From contig NC_092635.1 of assembly GCF_039555335.1 (NCBI RefSeq), positions 50,860,052 through 50,924,051 on the forward strand: 64,000 bases of DNA, written 5' to 3'. This DNA is from Amphiura filiformis (lineage: Eukaryota > Echinodermata > Ophiuroidea > Amphilepidida > Amphiuridae). The translations under genes and the position numbers were made by a program. Of the stretch, positions 47,827-58,900 are shown piece by piece (position 1 is the stretch's first letter; each line of letters begins with the position of its first letter). Below the pieces are notes generated by a model. The model did no database searches and was not told the origin of the DNA. It saw only the letters and a program-made list of their open reading frames with translations.

Positions 47827-48117
47827 TATCAATCTACCAATTACGAGCTGATCAGAGTATAGTGCTGCCAAATTCTTTACAAAAACCCAGTGTAAATGGA
47901 CAATCTGGTTTTTCTTCAATCACATACATGTAACAGGTTCTTCTAAAATGGGGCTTCAACATAGCCTTGATATATCAAGCAGACAGCATGTGATGAGTCC
48001 CCCTTACAATACATTGTATATACCTTTTAAAGTGACATATAAGGCTGTGTATAACATAAATATATCATGATTTCTTACGCTAATGAGTGCTAGCCATACG
48101 CCCATCTAAGGCAATGG

Positions 48118-48530
48118 GAGCCAAATTTGTTCATCTTTCGATTGACCATCGTTGCTTGGTTGAGCCTTATTACTTATGGGTATATAAAGTAATTAACTGT
48201 CATTAATTGTGATATTACATTTAATCTTTGCATGTAATATATTAACCAATTTAATCTTACCATTAATTATGACTAATTGACCTTTTCGGTAAATCCCAAA
48301 AGCCCTGAGATGTCGTCATTTGACGTCACGCTGATCTGTGCCGATGCATGTATCGTTTATCGAACATCAATACTGCGCATTGCAAGTCGGCGTGACGTCA
48401 AATGACGACATATCAGGTGTACTCGGAAAGGCTTATGGGATTTACCGAAAAGGTCAAGTAGTCAAAGGTCATTAATAACTAGTAAAAGCAGCATCGATGG
48501 TCCATCCCAAGATCAAACATATTTGGCTCT
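48118..48530. mobile_element. Family A element with GATTGACCATCG ends, interrupted
   Basis: The left GAGCCAAATTTGTTCATCTT, then TCGATTGACCATCG, is mirrored by CGATGGTCCATCCCAAGATC and ATATTTGGCTC at the right. It is split by the 193-bp palindrome at 48271-48463. A second family A copy starts at about 50200. Confidence 0.75.
48271..48463. mobile_element. Palindromic MITE carrying two consensus CRE sites
   Basis: The arms GACTAATTGACCTTTTCGGT, then AAATCCCA, and TGGGATTTACCGAAAAGGTC, then AAGTAGTC, are near-perfect inverted repeats. Each arm carries the 8-bp cAMP-response-element palindrome TGACGTCA (48321-48328 and 48393-48400) in ATTTGACGTCACG context. It is inserted in the family A element. 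Confidence 0.85.
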
Positions 48531-48904
48531 GATGCCTAAATCAATTGAAAACAAGTCACACAGGTGCGAGTTTGAATTGATTAAACTGGCATAAACATGG
48601 AATGAAATTTCAAGTATATAATATATTGTAACTTTGGTGATTTGAATTAAACATCTTACCATATTGTCTGTAATAAATGTCCACTCCAATAAACATCCTC
48701 TTATATTTTTCCCATGACAAAGTGACTGACATGCAGCAATTTGTATGCCACATCATGGGAGTAAGCTTAAAACTGGCATTTGTTGGACATCACAATAGCC
48801 AAATTGCATGCACAAAACCTATTGTAAACTTGCATTCAGTTCATGGCCAAATTATAGTATAACTAAGTAAATTGCATTTTTCATGAAAATGCACTTCCAA
48901 ATCG

Positions 48905-49157
48905 TCACTGGCCGGGAAAAACCTTGTATGTACTTTTTGCTTTTGAACATGGATGAAGCAAGCTATTCAATATAAAGTCTACACCTACAAGACTTTATCC
49001 ATTTTCAAGGGCCAAAAGTAAATATGAGGTGTTTTCTGCATGTTCTTTTGGCCCTTGAACATGGATGAAGCAACCTCTTCAATATAAAGTCTACACCTAC
49101 AAGGCTTTATCCAAGTTCAAGGGCCAAAAGTACATAAGAGGTTTTTCCCGCCCAGTG
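48905..49157. mobile_element. CACTGGGCGGGAAAAACC foldback, dimer
   Basis: The inverted ends are CACTGGCCGGGAAAAACCT and AGGTTTTTCCCGCCCAGTG. Between them the core TTTTGGCCCTTGAACATGGA, TGAAGCAA, CAATATAAAGTCTACACCTA occurs twice in tandem. A monomer is at 58429-58567. Confidence 0.8.
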
Positions 49158-49338
49158 ATGAAATGCAATTTGGTAGTGATAACATTCCGTATTACTACCG
49201 ATATTCGTAGCCAACACTATATATATCGGCTGCCATTTTGAATTTAAAACCAAGGTGGTTAAGCTTACATAGCGATTTTCAAAATTAACCTTTAATAATA
49301 TTAAACACCCCTATCGAAAAATTGCACATCCCCGGGCA

Positions 49339-49344
49339 TTTATT
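49339..49344 (-). terminator. Candidate poly(A) signal of the PWWP3A-like gene
   Basis: AATAAA on the - strand, 38 bp after the stop codon at 49382. It is the first hexamer downstream. If used, the 3' UTR would be very short. Confidence 0.5.
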
Positions 49345-49381
49345 ACGGACAATAGGGTACGTAATTAATTGAGCCCCCATA

Positions 49382-49603
49382 TCACGAGAGGCCAAGCTGC
49401 TCCGGATCAAATCCCAGCTGGCGTGCAGCTCTCTTAGGGACGTTATCCAGCATCTCTCTCTTCTCTTCTTCCGTAAGGTAAGATGGCATATGAATATCTA
49501 GTCCACCCGTTATTTCCATGGCATTCTTGGCTTCTGTAATAAAGAGTTGTTCGGCTCTTTTGTGCCCCACACGCTGGGTCTTCTGCAAGGCAAAAATTAT
49601 GAC
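49382..49603 (-). CDS. PWWP3A: PWWP3A-like last coding exon
   Basis: Acceptor CTACAG|GTCATAATT; 73 codons plus TGA. It encodes VIIFALQKTQRVGHKRAEQL, the helix after the conserved FPE motif, then a tail with YLTEEEKREMLDNV and RAARQLGFDPEQLGLS at the end. The tail after about residue 35 of the exon is longer than I would expect from vertebrate homologues. Confidence 0.88.
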   Translation of the reverse strand, partial: VIIFALQKTQRVGHKRAEQLFITEAKNAMEITGGLDIHMPSYLTEEEKREMLDNVPKRAARQLGFDPEQLGLS

Positions 49604-52600
49604 CTGTAGAAAGGTAAAGAACAAAAACAAATTTAAAAATTAGATACACGCCTGTATTTTGAGCAAATACAAATTATAATCCGACACTGAATTAAACAGA
49701 CTAGTTTGCGTCTGACGTCATCTGTCAAACAATCTCAGAAACGGTTTGTTTATGATTTGTTGTGATGATTGAAATATCTGAGCATAGAAAATCACAGCGT
49801 GCTGAATGGTTATTTTCCCACATTCAAACATGCAAACCATCTCAAAAGTTAGGTCTTATTAATAGGAAAATTTTGTTTCTGAAGACACCATATTAACAAT
49901 ATCCAGAAAAGTAGCTTTTTGCCTAGAAAAGTAGTATATTTGTATGGTATATTTCTGCAATTCCATTTCTATGATGATGGCATCCGATGAAGCAACCTTT
50001 CTTTTAAGCGCTACTAACCAATCAAGGGTTGTGGGGAGTTTCCTCTAGGCCATAATTTAGATATTGCTTTTTATTGTATCTCTAAACATAATGAAGTACG
50101 GTATATAAAAGTACATATTTTTCAGAAAGGAAATAATGCAAGGAATCCAACTCGCAAAACAAATTCCTGCAAAAATTAGATTGGCAATAGATTTGATAGT
50201 TTGATCTTTCTATTGACCATCCATGCTTGGTCAATCCTTATTATTAATAAAATCCATATTAATTATAAAATCCATCAAGGGGGTACTACACCCCTGGCCA
50301 ATTTTGTGCTTATTTTTGCATTTTTCTCAAAAATTATAGAGCATGGGTGACAAGTAAGGTGTGTATATTATAGGGGCAAGGACTACAACTACTGCACTAA
50401 AAATTTAGCAACTCAAGGCAAGTAGTTATTGATTTATTGATCAAATATTGGTTTTCCCTCATTTTTGACTGTAAGGCTAGCTTCAGACTCCGACATTATG
50501 CGTACAATATTGTATGTACAATACTTTTCGTGACGTCAAAAAGTATTACACGTGCAATAAATATACGTGCCACGACGAGTTGAATCAGATTAAATAACGC
50601 GCTATAACCCTGACGGTTCATTGTTTGCTAAATCCAAGCGAGGTCACCAGAAAATCTATGCGAGAAATTTCTACTGCTGCTGATGAAAAATCCTAGAGTG
50701 CGTTTGGAGGTTTTTTCTGCACTTTACCAGTAGCCCTAATAAATTCATAAAACAATAAAAATCAAATAAAGATTTAGGGCAAATGTTTTACTCACTGCTC
50801 ATCTGATCCACTTTCCCAGGAAACTAAATATCGATACTCCTTAGTTTTTCCCTGACTTTCCAGACATAATTATGAGTAAACATCAAATTTAATGTTTACA
50901 AAACAATCAAATATATATACATTCTTTTGCATTTTGTACATAAATATTGATATCAATAATGTAGGCCTACAAACATTAAAAAAGGGGGCCTAAGAGTATG
51001 TCTATTTTTAATCATATACTAATTCCGCCATGCCCAAACATATCTTATTATGAAATCGTGCCCAAATTCCAATCAAAAATAAAAACAAATTTGTTATCAA
51101 ATACACTAGGCCTATACATTGTATTATAGGAATTTAATAGATGGTTCATTTTAATAAATAAATAGATTAACACGGGTAATGGACAAGAAATATTTGGCAA
51201 TACCGGATTTACCAGAGAGCCAGTGGATAAAGAAATTAATTAAAATTAAAACAAATTAAATGAGAAAATGAAAGCAAGCACATTCAGGGGCGGATTTAGG
51301 GGGGGGGGCGCAGCCGGCGCGCGCCCCCTCTATTTTTTTCTAGCAAGGGCGCCGGTCTAACTTAAAAATACAAAAAATGAAAGAAATGAACAAATTCGGC
51401 CATGAACAGCAAACAATGGGCCAAACCCGTTGAGTTTTCGAGGGGGTAACCCCCCTTAACACAATTTTTTCGTCGTCGACCAAAAGGCGCCTCCTCTATC
51501 AAAAATTCCTGGATCCGACCCTGACATTCGAAGGAGTCCTAAATGTTATCCTGGCCCCAGGACACTGATTAATGTAAATTCGACCCATAGTTATTTTATC
51601 TACTTTTGCCAGCATTCAACCTGTTCAATGTGATTTATGCCTATTTTAATAAAATTCGAAATCTGACGTATCAACGTTGTATCGCGACAAATTATGATTC
51701 GAGACTATTTCATTTGACACGGTTGTATGGATTTCAGAAGATCGGTCCTATAATAGATATCGATTAGAGAATTACAGCAAGAGGCTTTGAGGATGCCGTA
51801 ATCCTCTTGACCATCAACCAATCAGAGAGACATATTTCAGAAATATATTCGTTGGATTGAAACTCTTTCAACTCTGAAATATATATTTCAAGTAATCTCG
51901 TTTCACACTTTGGCTTGCAATAAAGCCACGAAGGGGCGGTAATGTTAATATACGATTTCAGTCAAATATTGGTGCAAATATACGATTTCGGTGTTTATTA
52001 GTAACAACAACTCTTAGGAGGGGTTTCGAGTAATTTTAGCGAAATAATGAGGTTAAATAAAAGAAAACCCACTTACAATTTTGGACGCTTAACTGTGGTG
52101 TTCTAGGGGAATTAAAATATCACAATTAACATGTTTAATTCAAAATCGTTGTCCTACAAGCACATGTTCAGATTGTGTGAACATTACAAATACAAACAAT
52201 AAGGTTGAAAAATAAATAGCCATTTAAAAATGATTTTAAAAGATCGTCTATTTTGTAGCTTTATGACACTGAATAGGCCAAATATCTGCCTCTGACGAAA
52301 AAAAATGTTTTCCATGCTGATTTGTTTTTGTAACAAGTACGGTATGTCATTTCAAAAAGAAAGAAAAAAGGCGGATATTACTTTTTAAAAACTCAACGCA
52401 TTACTATTAATACGCCTATAATTAATGAATGAAAAAGTATAGAAGGCGTTGCATCCGGTTCTGATAAGGGGAGGGGCACAAGCCGTTTTCGGCAGTTTTC
52501 CTATGGGATTTTCTAATATTTCAGATCAATGGGGGGCTTCCGTGCCCCTAACGCCACGGTTACTGCATTGACACGTTTATGGATGTATTGTGATGATCAT

Positions 52601-52838
52601 AAGTAGGCCTATCATAACATGCCATACCATAACAAGGTGTTGCAAATTCATAACACAGCGTGTTATAATGTAACGAATGCTATGCCAAAACTTTAAAAAT
52701 TAACAAAAATATCAGTATCAATAAAATCAGAACCAGAATAAATACAAAGGCCTACAAATAGTACTTTTAAACTTTCTAAATCAATATATGACTAAATATC
52801 AGTATAAATGAATCTCTAAATCAATTAATCAATCAGTT

Positions 52839-52875
<37 letters not shown>

Positions 52876-52879
52876 GCAA

Positions 52880-52914
<35 letters not shown>

Positions 52915-55900
52915 ATAGGCCTAAATAGATAAATCTATAAATAAATAAATAAGATCTGAATGTGCCATTTATATTATTATTACAATTTTAATATTATTAA
53001 TATTAGTATTAATACTGACGTATTATTAACTTTAAAAAGGTGCCCATTGATTATATAATAATTCAAGTATAGTTGAATCATGGTAGGTATTATGATACCT
53101 ACCATGGTTGAATACAAGAAGACATTAAAAGATGTTCATCATTCGTGCACTCACTAAATTTAGAACTCTTAGAAATTTGGCAACTCCGTATCAATTAAGC
53201 AACCTATGATTGTAGCAAAATATATATTTTCCGGTACATACTATTTATTGCACGTGTAATACTTTTTGGCGTCACGAAAAGTATTGTACATACAATATTG
53301 TAACGTACAATACGGAGTCTGAAGCGCGCTTAACTCCACAACTGTTGTATGTATTGAAATAAAATTTGCAGTGCAGTAGTTGTAGTCCTTGCCCCTATAA
53401 TGTACATATCTTACGTGTCACCAATGCGCTATATTTTTGAGAAAAATGCAAACATAGGCAGAAAATTGGGCAGGGGTGTAGTACCCCCTTAATTGACACT
53501 TATCAATTGTGATGATATTAATCTGTGCATGTAATGATATTGACCAATACAAATTTACCAGTAAATTCTGATCAATTATAGTTTTCAGCAGAGAACTTCA
53601 GCGGACGTAAATTTGGAGCAGTTTATGGCGTATACGGAAGTGAGATTCTAATTGGCTAATTGAATCATGTCATCATCACATCGGCACCTCATTCGCTAGT
53701 CAAACTGCGTAGCAACGTGTGACCTTGTTCTTTTCATGCTATAATTAGACAAGGCAGATGGACACTGCTGAAGCAATTTGCTGAATGGTATAATTGATAG
53801 TTCATTAATGACAACCATCAAAGCAGTATCGACAGTCGATCTAAAGATCCAACATACTGATACTGGTGCCTTACTTTAATGCCTCGAGGAAGGCATACAG
53901 ACTTATATAATAAGTGTCTAACTTCAACAATAAAAATATTTGACAATGATAAAATATGTTTGCCTACCTCTGGGAACCATACATCAATTAAGTAACTTGT
54001 CAGTACAACACAATCATCTTTGTCAGTTTGAGAACAGTTTTCTTCGTACGCCTTCCGTAAAAACCTGATAAGTTCATCTTGCTGTAATGATAAAAGAAAA
54101 TCAAGTTATTATGAATATTATGATTAGATTTATTTATTTACTTATTTTAATTTTACTGCTTAACCCCAACTCCCTTTCCACTTTTTGCCTAAGTGAAAGG
54201 AAAGAAGGAATTAGGAAGGATGAAGATGAAGAAAGAAGTTGCTTTCTCCGCCCGGATTTAACCCATCGATCCCTCAGGTGCCAACCACTTGGACAGCTAT
54301 AGCAAGGCTATTTGGCTAGTTATATTGACTACGTCTCATCCAATATTTTAAAACTCATAGCTAACCAGTAAATATGTGCTCAATCGATCAAATTTTATAT
54401 CAATAATTTGCATCTTAATTTGCAAGCTTAAGTGTTACAAAGGTTGAACACAACCATGTGACAGATTCACTCTAACACCCCCGCTCCTGTTGAGTGACGG
54501 TTGTTTGGGTCATCAAGCAACTTCCTCATCGATTGACCTCGGATGACCCTAAATCATCCACCCAGCTGAAGGCCAAAGGTTTTGGCCGAAACGTCGGTGA
54601 TTCCATCTGACCAAAAGTGAGTTTTTCTGGTTGACCAGATTTAATTATCTACTAATTGATCAAATCCCAGATGACTGAAAGTATACACAGTGTTAATCTG
54701 GAGGTACACTATCTTGCCATCCATGAGCAACACACAAACATGGCAGAGTCGGTACTCTCTGGGTCTAATCTCTTTGCTCTAAACCCACCTTATCATCATC
54801 TGTGATTGGTCCAAATCCTCTCAGGTATTTCAACTTAGTTTGTGCCTCCGATCCAGCAGTGAAATACAGCTCATGCCTCAAGGACTTTACTTTTCTATGG
54901 AATATGTTCACCAAATGTTCCTACAAAATAGGAAAAAGAATATCAAATAATTTATTATTTTCCCCCAAATGTTTGCAAGGTATTCTCACATGGCTGTTTA
55001 TGCATGGTATTATCCATTCCAAATATATGAATCATTATATCATCACTGTCCGGAAGTACATTAGATTTATCTTTCCTGTAAAAGAACACGGAATTAACAT
55101 AGCACAGAATACTGATATTGAAGGATTACACGGATTTATTCCATAAATTGCTTAATTCCTCATTGGAGTCTTTACTCTAATCTAATGCTATTTTATAATT
55201 GTTTGAACAAACATTTGTGCAAAAATATCTGTCAGAACTTAAATAATATTATGTTAGAATAAAAAAATATTTTTTAATGTTATAAAAATGTTTACATAAC
55301 CTGATATTTGAATATTTTTTGGTGAAACGTGTTGTGTCTGTGATTCAGTGTTCACTTACCTTAGCCTGTGGTCTTTTGGTAATATATCGCACCAGGCGAT
55401 CTTGAAATTTGTTCAAGGATTTCCTTCTGCAATAATCAAATGAAACAGTTAATTAAATGCACTGCCCTGATTGGATAACTGCATGATATAATTATTTGAG
55501 TAACCAATCAAAATAGAGCTTTAAACATCTCTCAGCAATTTTAAGCTTATACTGGCTATTCTTACCACATTTCTGATTGGTTAAATTTATGATATCGTTA
55601 TGAATTCGGCAGACGTTCAGCTTTTGGTAAATTCATGTTACGCATGCATTATTTTTGAATTAGAGGACAAGGGATCAATGCTGTACATAATAGAGGGCAA
55701 CATATCAATTTTTTAATGGAGATCAGATGATAACAGCGCAAAAAGTAATCAAAGAGGGTGGCATGGGGCAAATACTGTATTACAGACCTTAGAAGGTGGT
55801 TAGGGTTAGGGTTCAGGTTCGGGTAAGTTTGATTTGTTCGGTTTTGACAACCCTGGATAACCCAAGAAAGCCTCTATTGAAGCTTATTTCCATTGGGGTC

Positions 55901-58900
55901 CATTTGAACACAGGGACGGGTTGGGAACAGTCAGGGGTTAACACCCTACTCTTTTGAAACTGGCTGCGTAGATACATGTACAGGTATGGCTCTCTGTACA
56001 CGGGACCAACGGCTTAACGTCCCCTTCGAAGGACGGAGTACTTTCATGATTCGTTTACCCAATTCTAAATGAACCATGGGGAGAGCGGAAGTCTGAATTT
56101 AATCTACAGAAGTTGCCAATTAATTTCAGACTGGTAAATTCATGTTAAGGGTTAAGGTTGTATTACAGACCTGACCTCCTTTTAAGGTCTGACAGGGTTA
56201 GCTAGTGGTGCATCACAGTACGGTCAACGATCACAACAGTTAAAATATTGATATGCTGCCCTCTGCAGGTAAAGCATTGATCCCTTGTTCTCCAATTAAA
56301 AAATAATGCATGCGTAACATGAATTTACCAAAACCCGAATCCAGATACAGCCGTCTGGATAATCCTCTTTGTACCCAATCAAAATTACTTCCAGAAATAA
56401 AAAATGCACGAGTTGAACATGCAATTTTTGTACTAAGATGGCAGATCCATGACATGGGTCAATAGGCCTGGTAAAAACTATGACTTTGTTTTATTTCAAA
56501 GCATTAAACACGAATGGCAAAGCCTACCTTTCCATTGTTTCCTCATCAACATCTGAGGAGCTATCATCCCCCTCTTCTTCAATAGATTGGTCCATATTCT
56601 CACTTAGAGCTCTACCAGTTTTCCAAATGGGTGAATCCATTAGGCCCTTATCAGGGGTGTCACATGGTGGAGTGAGTGGTGAGGATGGGGTATCATGAAG
56701 AGGTAATCCAGCCTTCATTGATGGTGTACAGGTTAGTGATAGAGTTGATTTGGTTGGTGTAGTATCACTGTAGTCTGTAAAAAAAATCAACAAAAACAGG
56801 TTTTATGCACATGAGACGCTACAATATGTCAACAAATAATTGAAGAGAGCAATTTTGCAAACTTGTTACAGATTTTGGTATTTTTTTGTCAAAAAACAAA
56901 AAACAAAGCAACAACAAAAAAAACACCAAACTGACCAACCATGCCAACTGCCCCTACTTCCATCCAGGTCCATCCAGGTTCTTTTTTCATCACCTAATGC
57001 CGAGAATTATTCTCTTTCTTTTTCTCTACCTGCTAATTACCTTCGACAGCTATTAACCTATTATGATTTTCTTCATCTACACATTACATGTACTCTACCA
57101 CAAACTAAGGACACAAATGGACATTTTTTGCCCAAACAAATTTCACTTTAAATGACTTAAGGCTGGGGGTTTCTCTCCAATTTCAAAACCTCAAAATATC
57201 AATGTCAATAAGCGGCTTCATTTTTACAACAAATTTATAAAAAATATCTCTATGTTTCTCACCTTTGATGGTAAAAAAGCTGGCACCTTGCGCCTTTCCA
57301 AGACCTGTAAATATAATAAACAACAACAAAGTGAAATGCATTTTATGCTATTTACACTATGTAGCAATTACTCAATAATGCAACCAAAGATGCTACAAAG
57401 TTGCCTTGGAGGTTGCGATTTGGAGCTACGGAACGCTAGTGATTTCTAACTGATATATCGGCAGTTATTTTTTCTGATCAAGCGACAGAACTACGTCATG
57501 CTCCTAGTGATTACCTAGTATAATGGGCATTATATGGCTTAAATATTACACATGTACAAAGGGTTAAAAATATTTAACGAAATTGATCCCAGGTTTATAC
57601 CCACATCCAGGCCCGTACGCAGGATTTCATTTGGGGGGGTGCTGATTTTGAAAAAGTGGACTTTTTTCCAAGGGGGGGGGTGATTTTGTGAAAAGTTGAC
57701 AAAATTTGTACCTTTTTGGTTCAAAAAAGCGTAAAAAACCTGAAATTTTTTTTGGGGACTTTTTGTATACTTTTCCAATTTGCACCCTCTGCACCCCCCC
57801 CTCGCGTACGGGTCTGCCCACATCTCAGTCATCTTCTCTACTTACCTCTCTTGGTGATGTAATTCTCAGCCAAGTCGACTGCTTCTTGAAATTCTTCCTT
57901 GGGTACTTTAGGATGTTTTAACCCAGTATCCTAAGAAATAAAACGACAAAACTTTATTTTACATTCGTCGATGGACCAAAACTGTTCTTTCTGTTAAAAG
58001 AAACCCAATAATTAAAAAACAACTAATTCACAATGTTTTTTTTCTGAATTTGGCACATTTACCTTAATTTTGTCCAGAAAGTCCAGAAAACTTTGATAAC
58101 TTGATATTTTCAGGTTAAGTTTTCCGAGTCACAGTCGCACATCCGAGCCTAATTTAAAATCAAGAGCCCTGGGCTAGTGATAGGGATCAACTGCACAATT
58201 GAATGAATGAATAAATGAATGAATGAATGAATGAATAAATTGAAAATATTGTCTACTTACGATGTATTTGTCCTTTTCTGAGCACGAATAAGGCTTCATT
58301 CCCTTCATTGATACACCTTTGCTGTAATGAAAACAAAAACAAAACACTATAATTTGGGAGTACTTGAAATTAAAAAAAAACCTATTCCCCATTGAAAACA
58401 TGAAAGAAGGCCATGGTTAAGCTGACGTCACTGGGTGGGAAAACCCTCATATGTACTTTTGGCCCTTGAACATGAATAAAGCCTTGTAGGTGTAGACTTT
58501 ATATTGAACGGTTTGCTTCATCCATATTCAAGGGCCAAATGTACATATGAGGTTTTTCCCACCCAGTAACAATATGTCCTGACAACATTACAACCTAAAA
58601 ATAAAGAATACAGGACTCAAATCATATATATTGTATCTTTCAATTTATTTTGTGTTGCACAAGTAAAATAAAACAAGTTGAGCATTGTCCCATGATATAT
58701 GATAGCAGGGGTCACAATCTTTGAGCATTGTCCCATGATATATGACAGGGGTCACAATCTTTGAGCATTGTCCCATGATATATGACAGGGGTTACAATCT
58801 TTGAGCATTGTCCCATGATATATGACAGGGGTCACAATCTTTGAGCATTGTCCCATGATATATGATAGCAGGGGTCACAATCTTTGAGCATTGTACCATG

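Larger units (their letters stand above)
50475..53329. mobile_element. Family C element, level 3, 2.86 kb
   Basis: Terminal inverted repeats of about 100 bp: left GCTTCAGACTCCG, ACAATATTGTATGTACAATA, CGTGACGTCAAAAAGTATTA; right mirrored, ending CGGAGTCTGAAGCGCGC before TTAA (53330-53333). The left flank is GTAA, one base off TTAA. The interior has no frame over 60 codons, so it is non-autonomous. It contains element D and a microsatellite. The 285-bp palindrome at 24627-24911 shares its ends. Confidence 0.8.
50279..53488. mobile_element. Family B foldback, level 2, split by family C
   Basis: It starts GGGGGTACTACACCCC beside TCAA (50275-50278) and ends GGGGTGTAGTACCCCC beside TTAA (53489-53492). 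Its two arms (about 195 and 155 bp) match each other in inversion (CAAGGACTACAACTACTGCA and TGCAGTGCAGTAGTTGTAGT) and match the intact 366-bp copy at 10877. The loop region has been separated by about 2.86 kb. Confidence 0.85.
50200..53862. mobile_element. Family A element, level 1 of a four-level nest
   Basis: The left TTTGATCTTTCTATTGACCA, then TCCATGCTTGGT, and the right ACCATCAAAGCAGTATCGAC, then AGTCGATCTAAAGATC, correspond to the ends of the family A copy at 48118-48530. It is interrupted at 50279 by family B. Its remaining right part is 53493-53862. Boundaries approximate to about 10 bp. It lies in the last intron of the PWWP3A-like gene. Confidence 0.65.

Noticed and set aside
50475..53329. 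Autonomous DNA transposon with its own transposase
   Set aside because: No open frame over 60 codons on either strand across 2.86 kb.
54802..55146. 114-codon open frame on +
   Set aside because: Antisense to the PWWP3A-like exon at 54789-54920, so it is a shadow frame.
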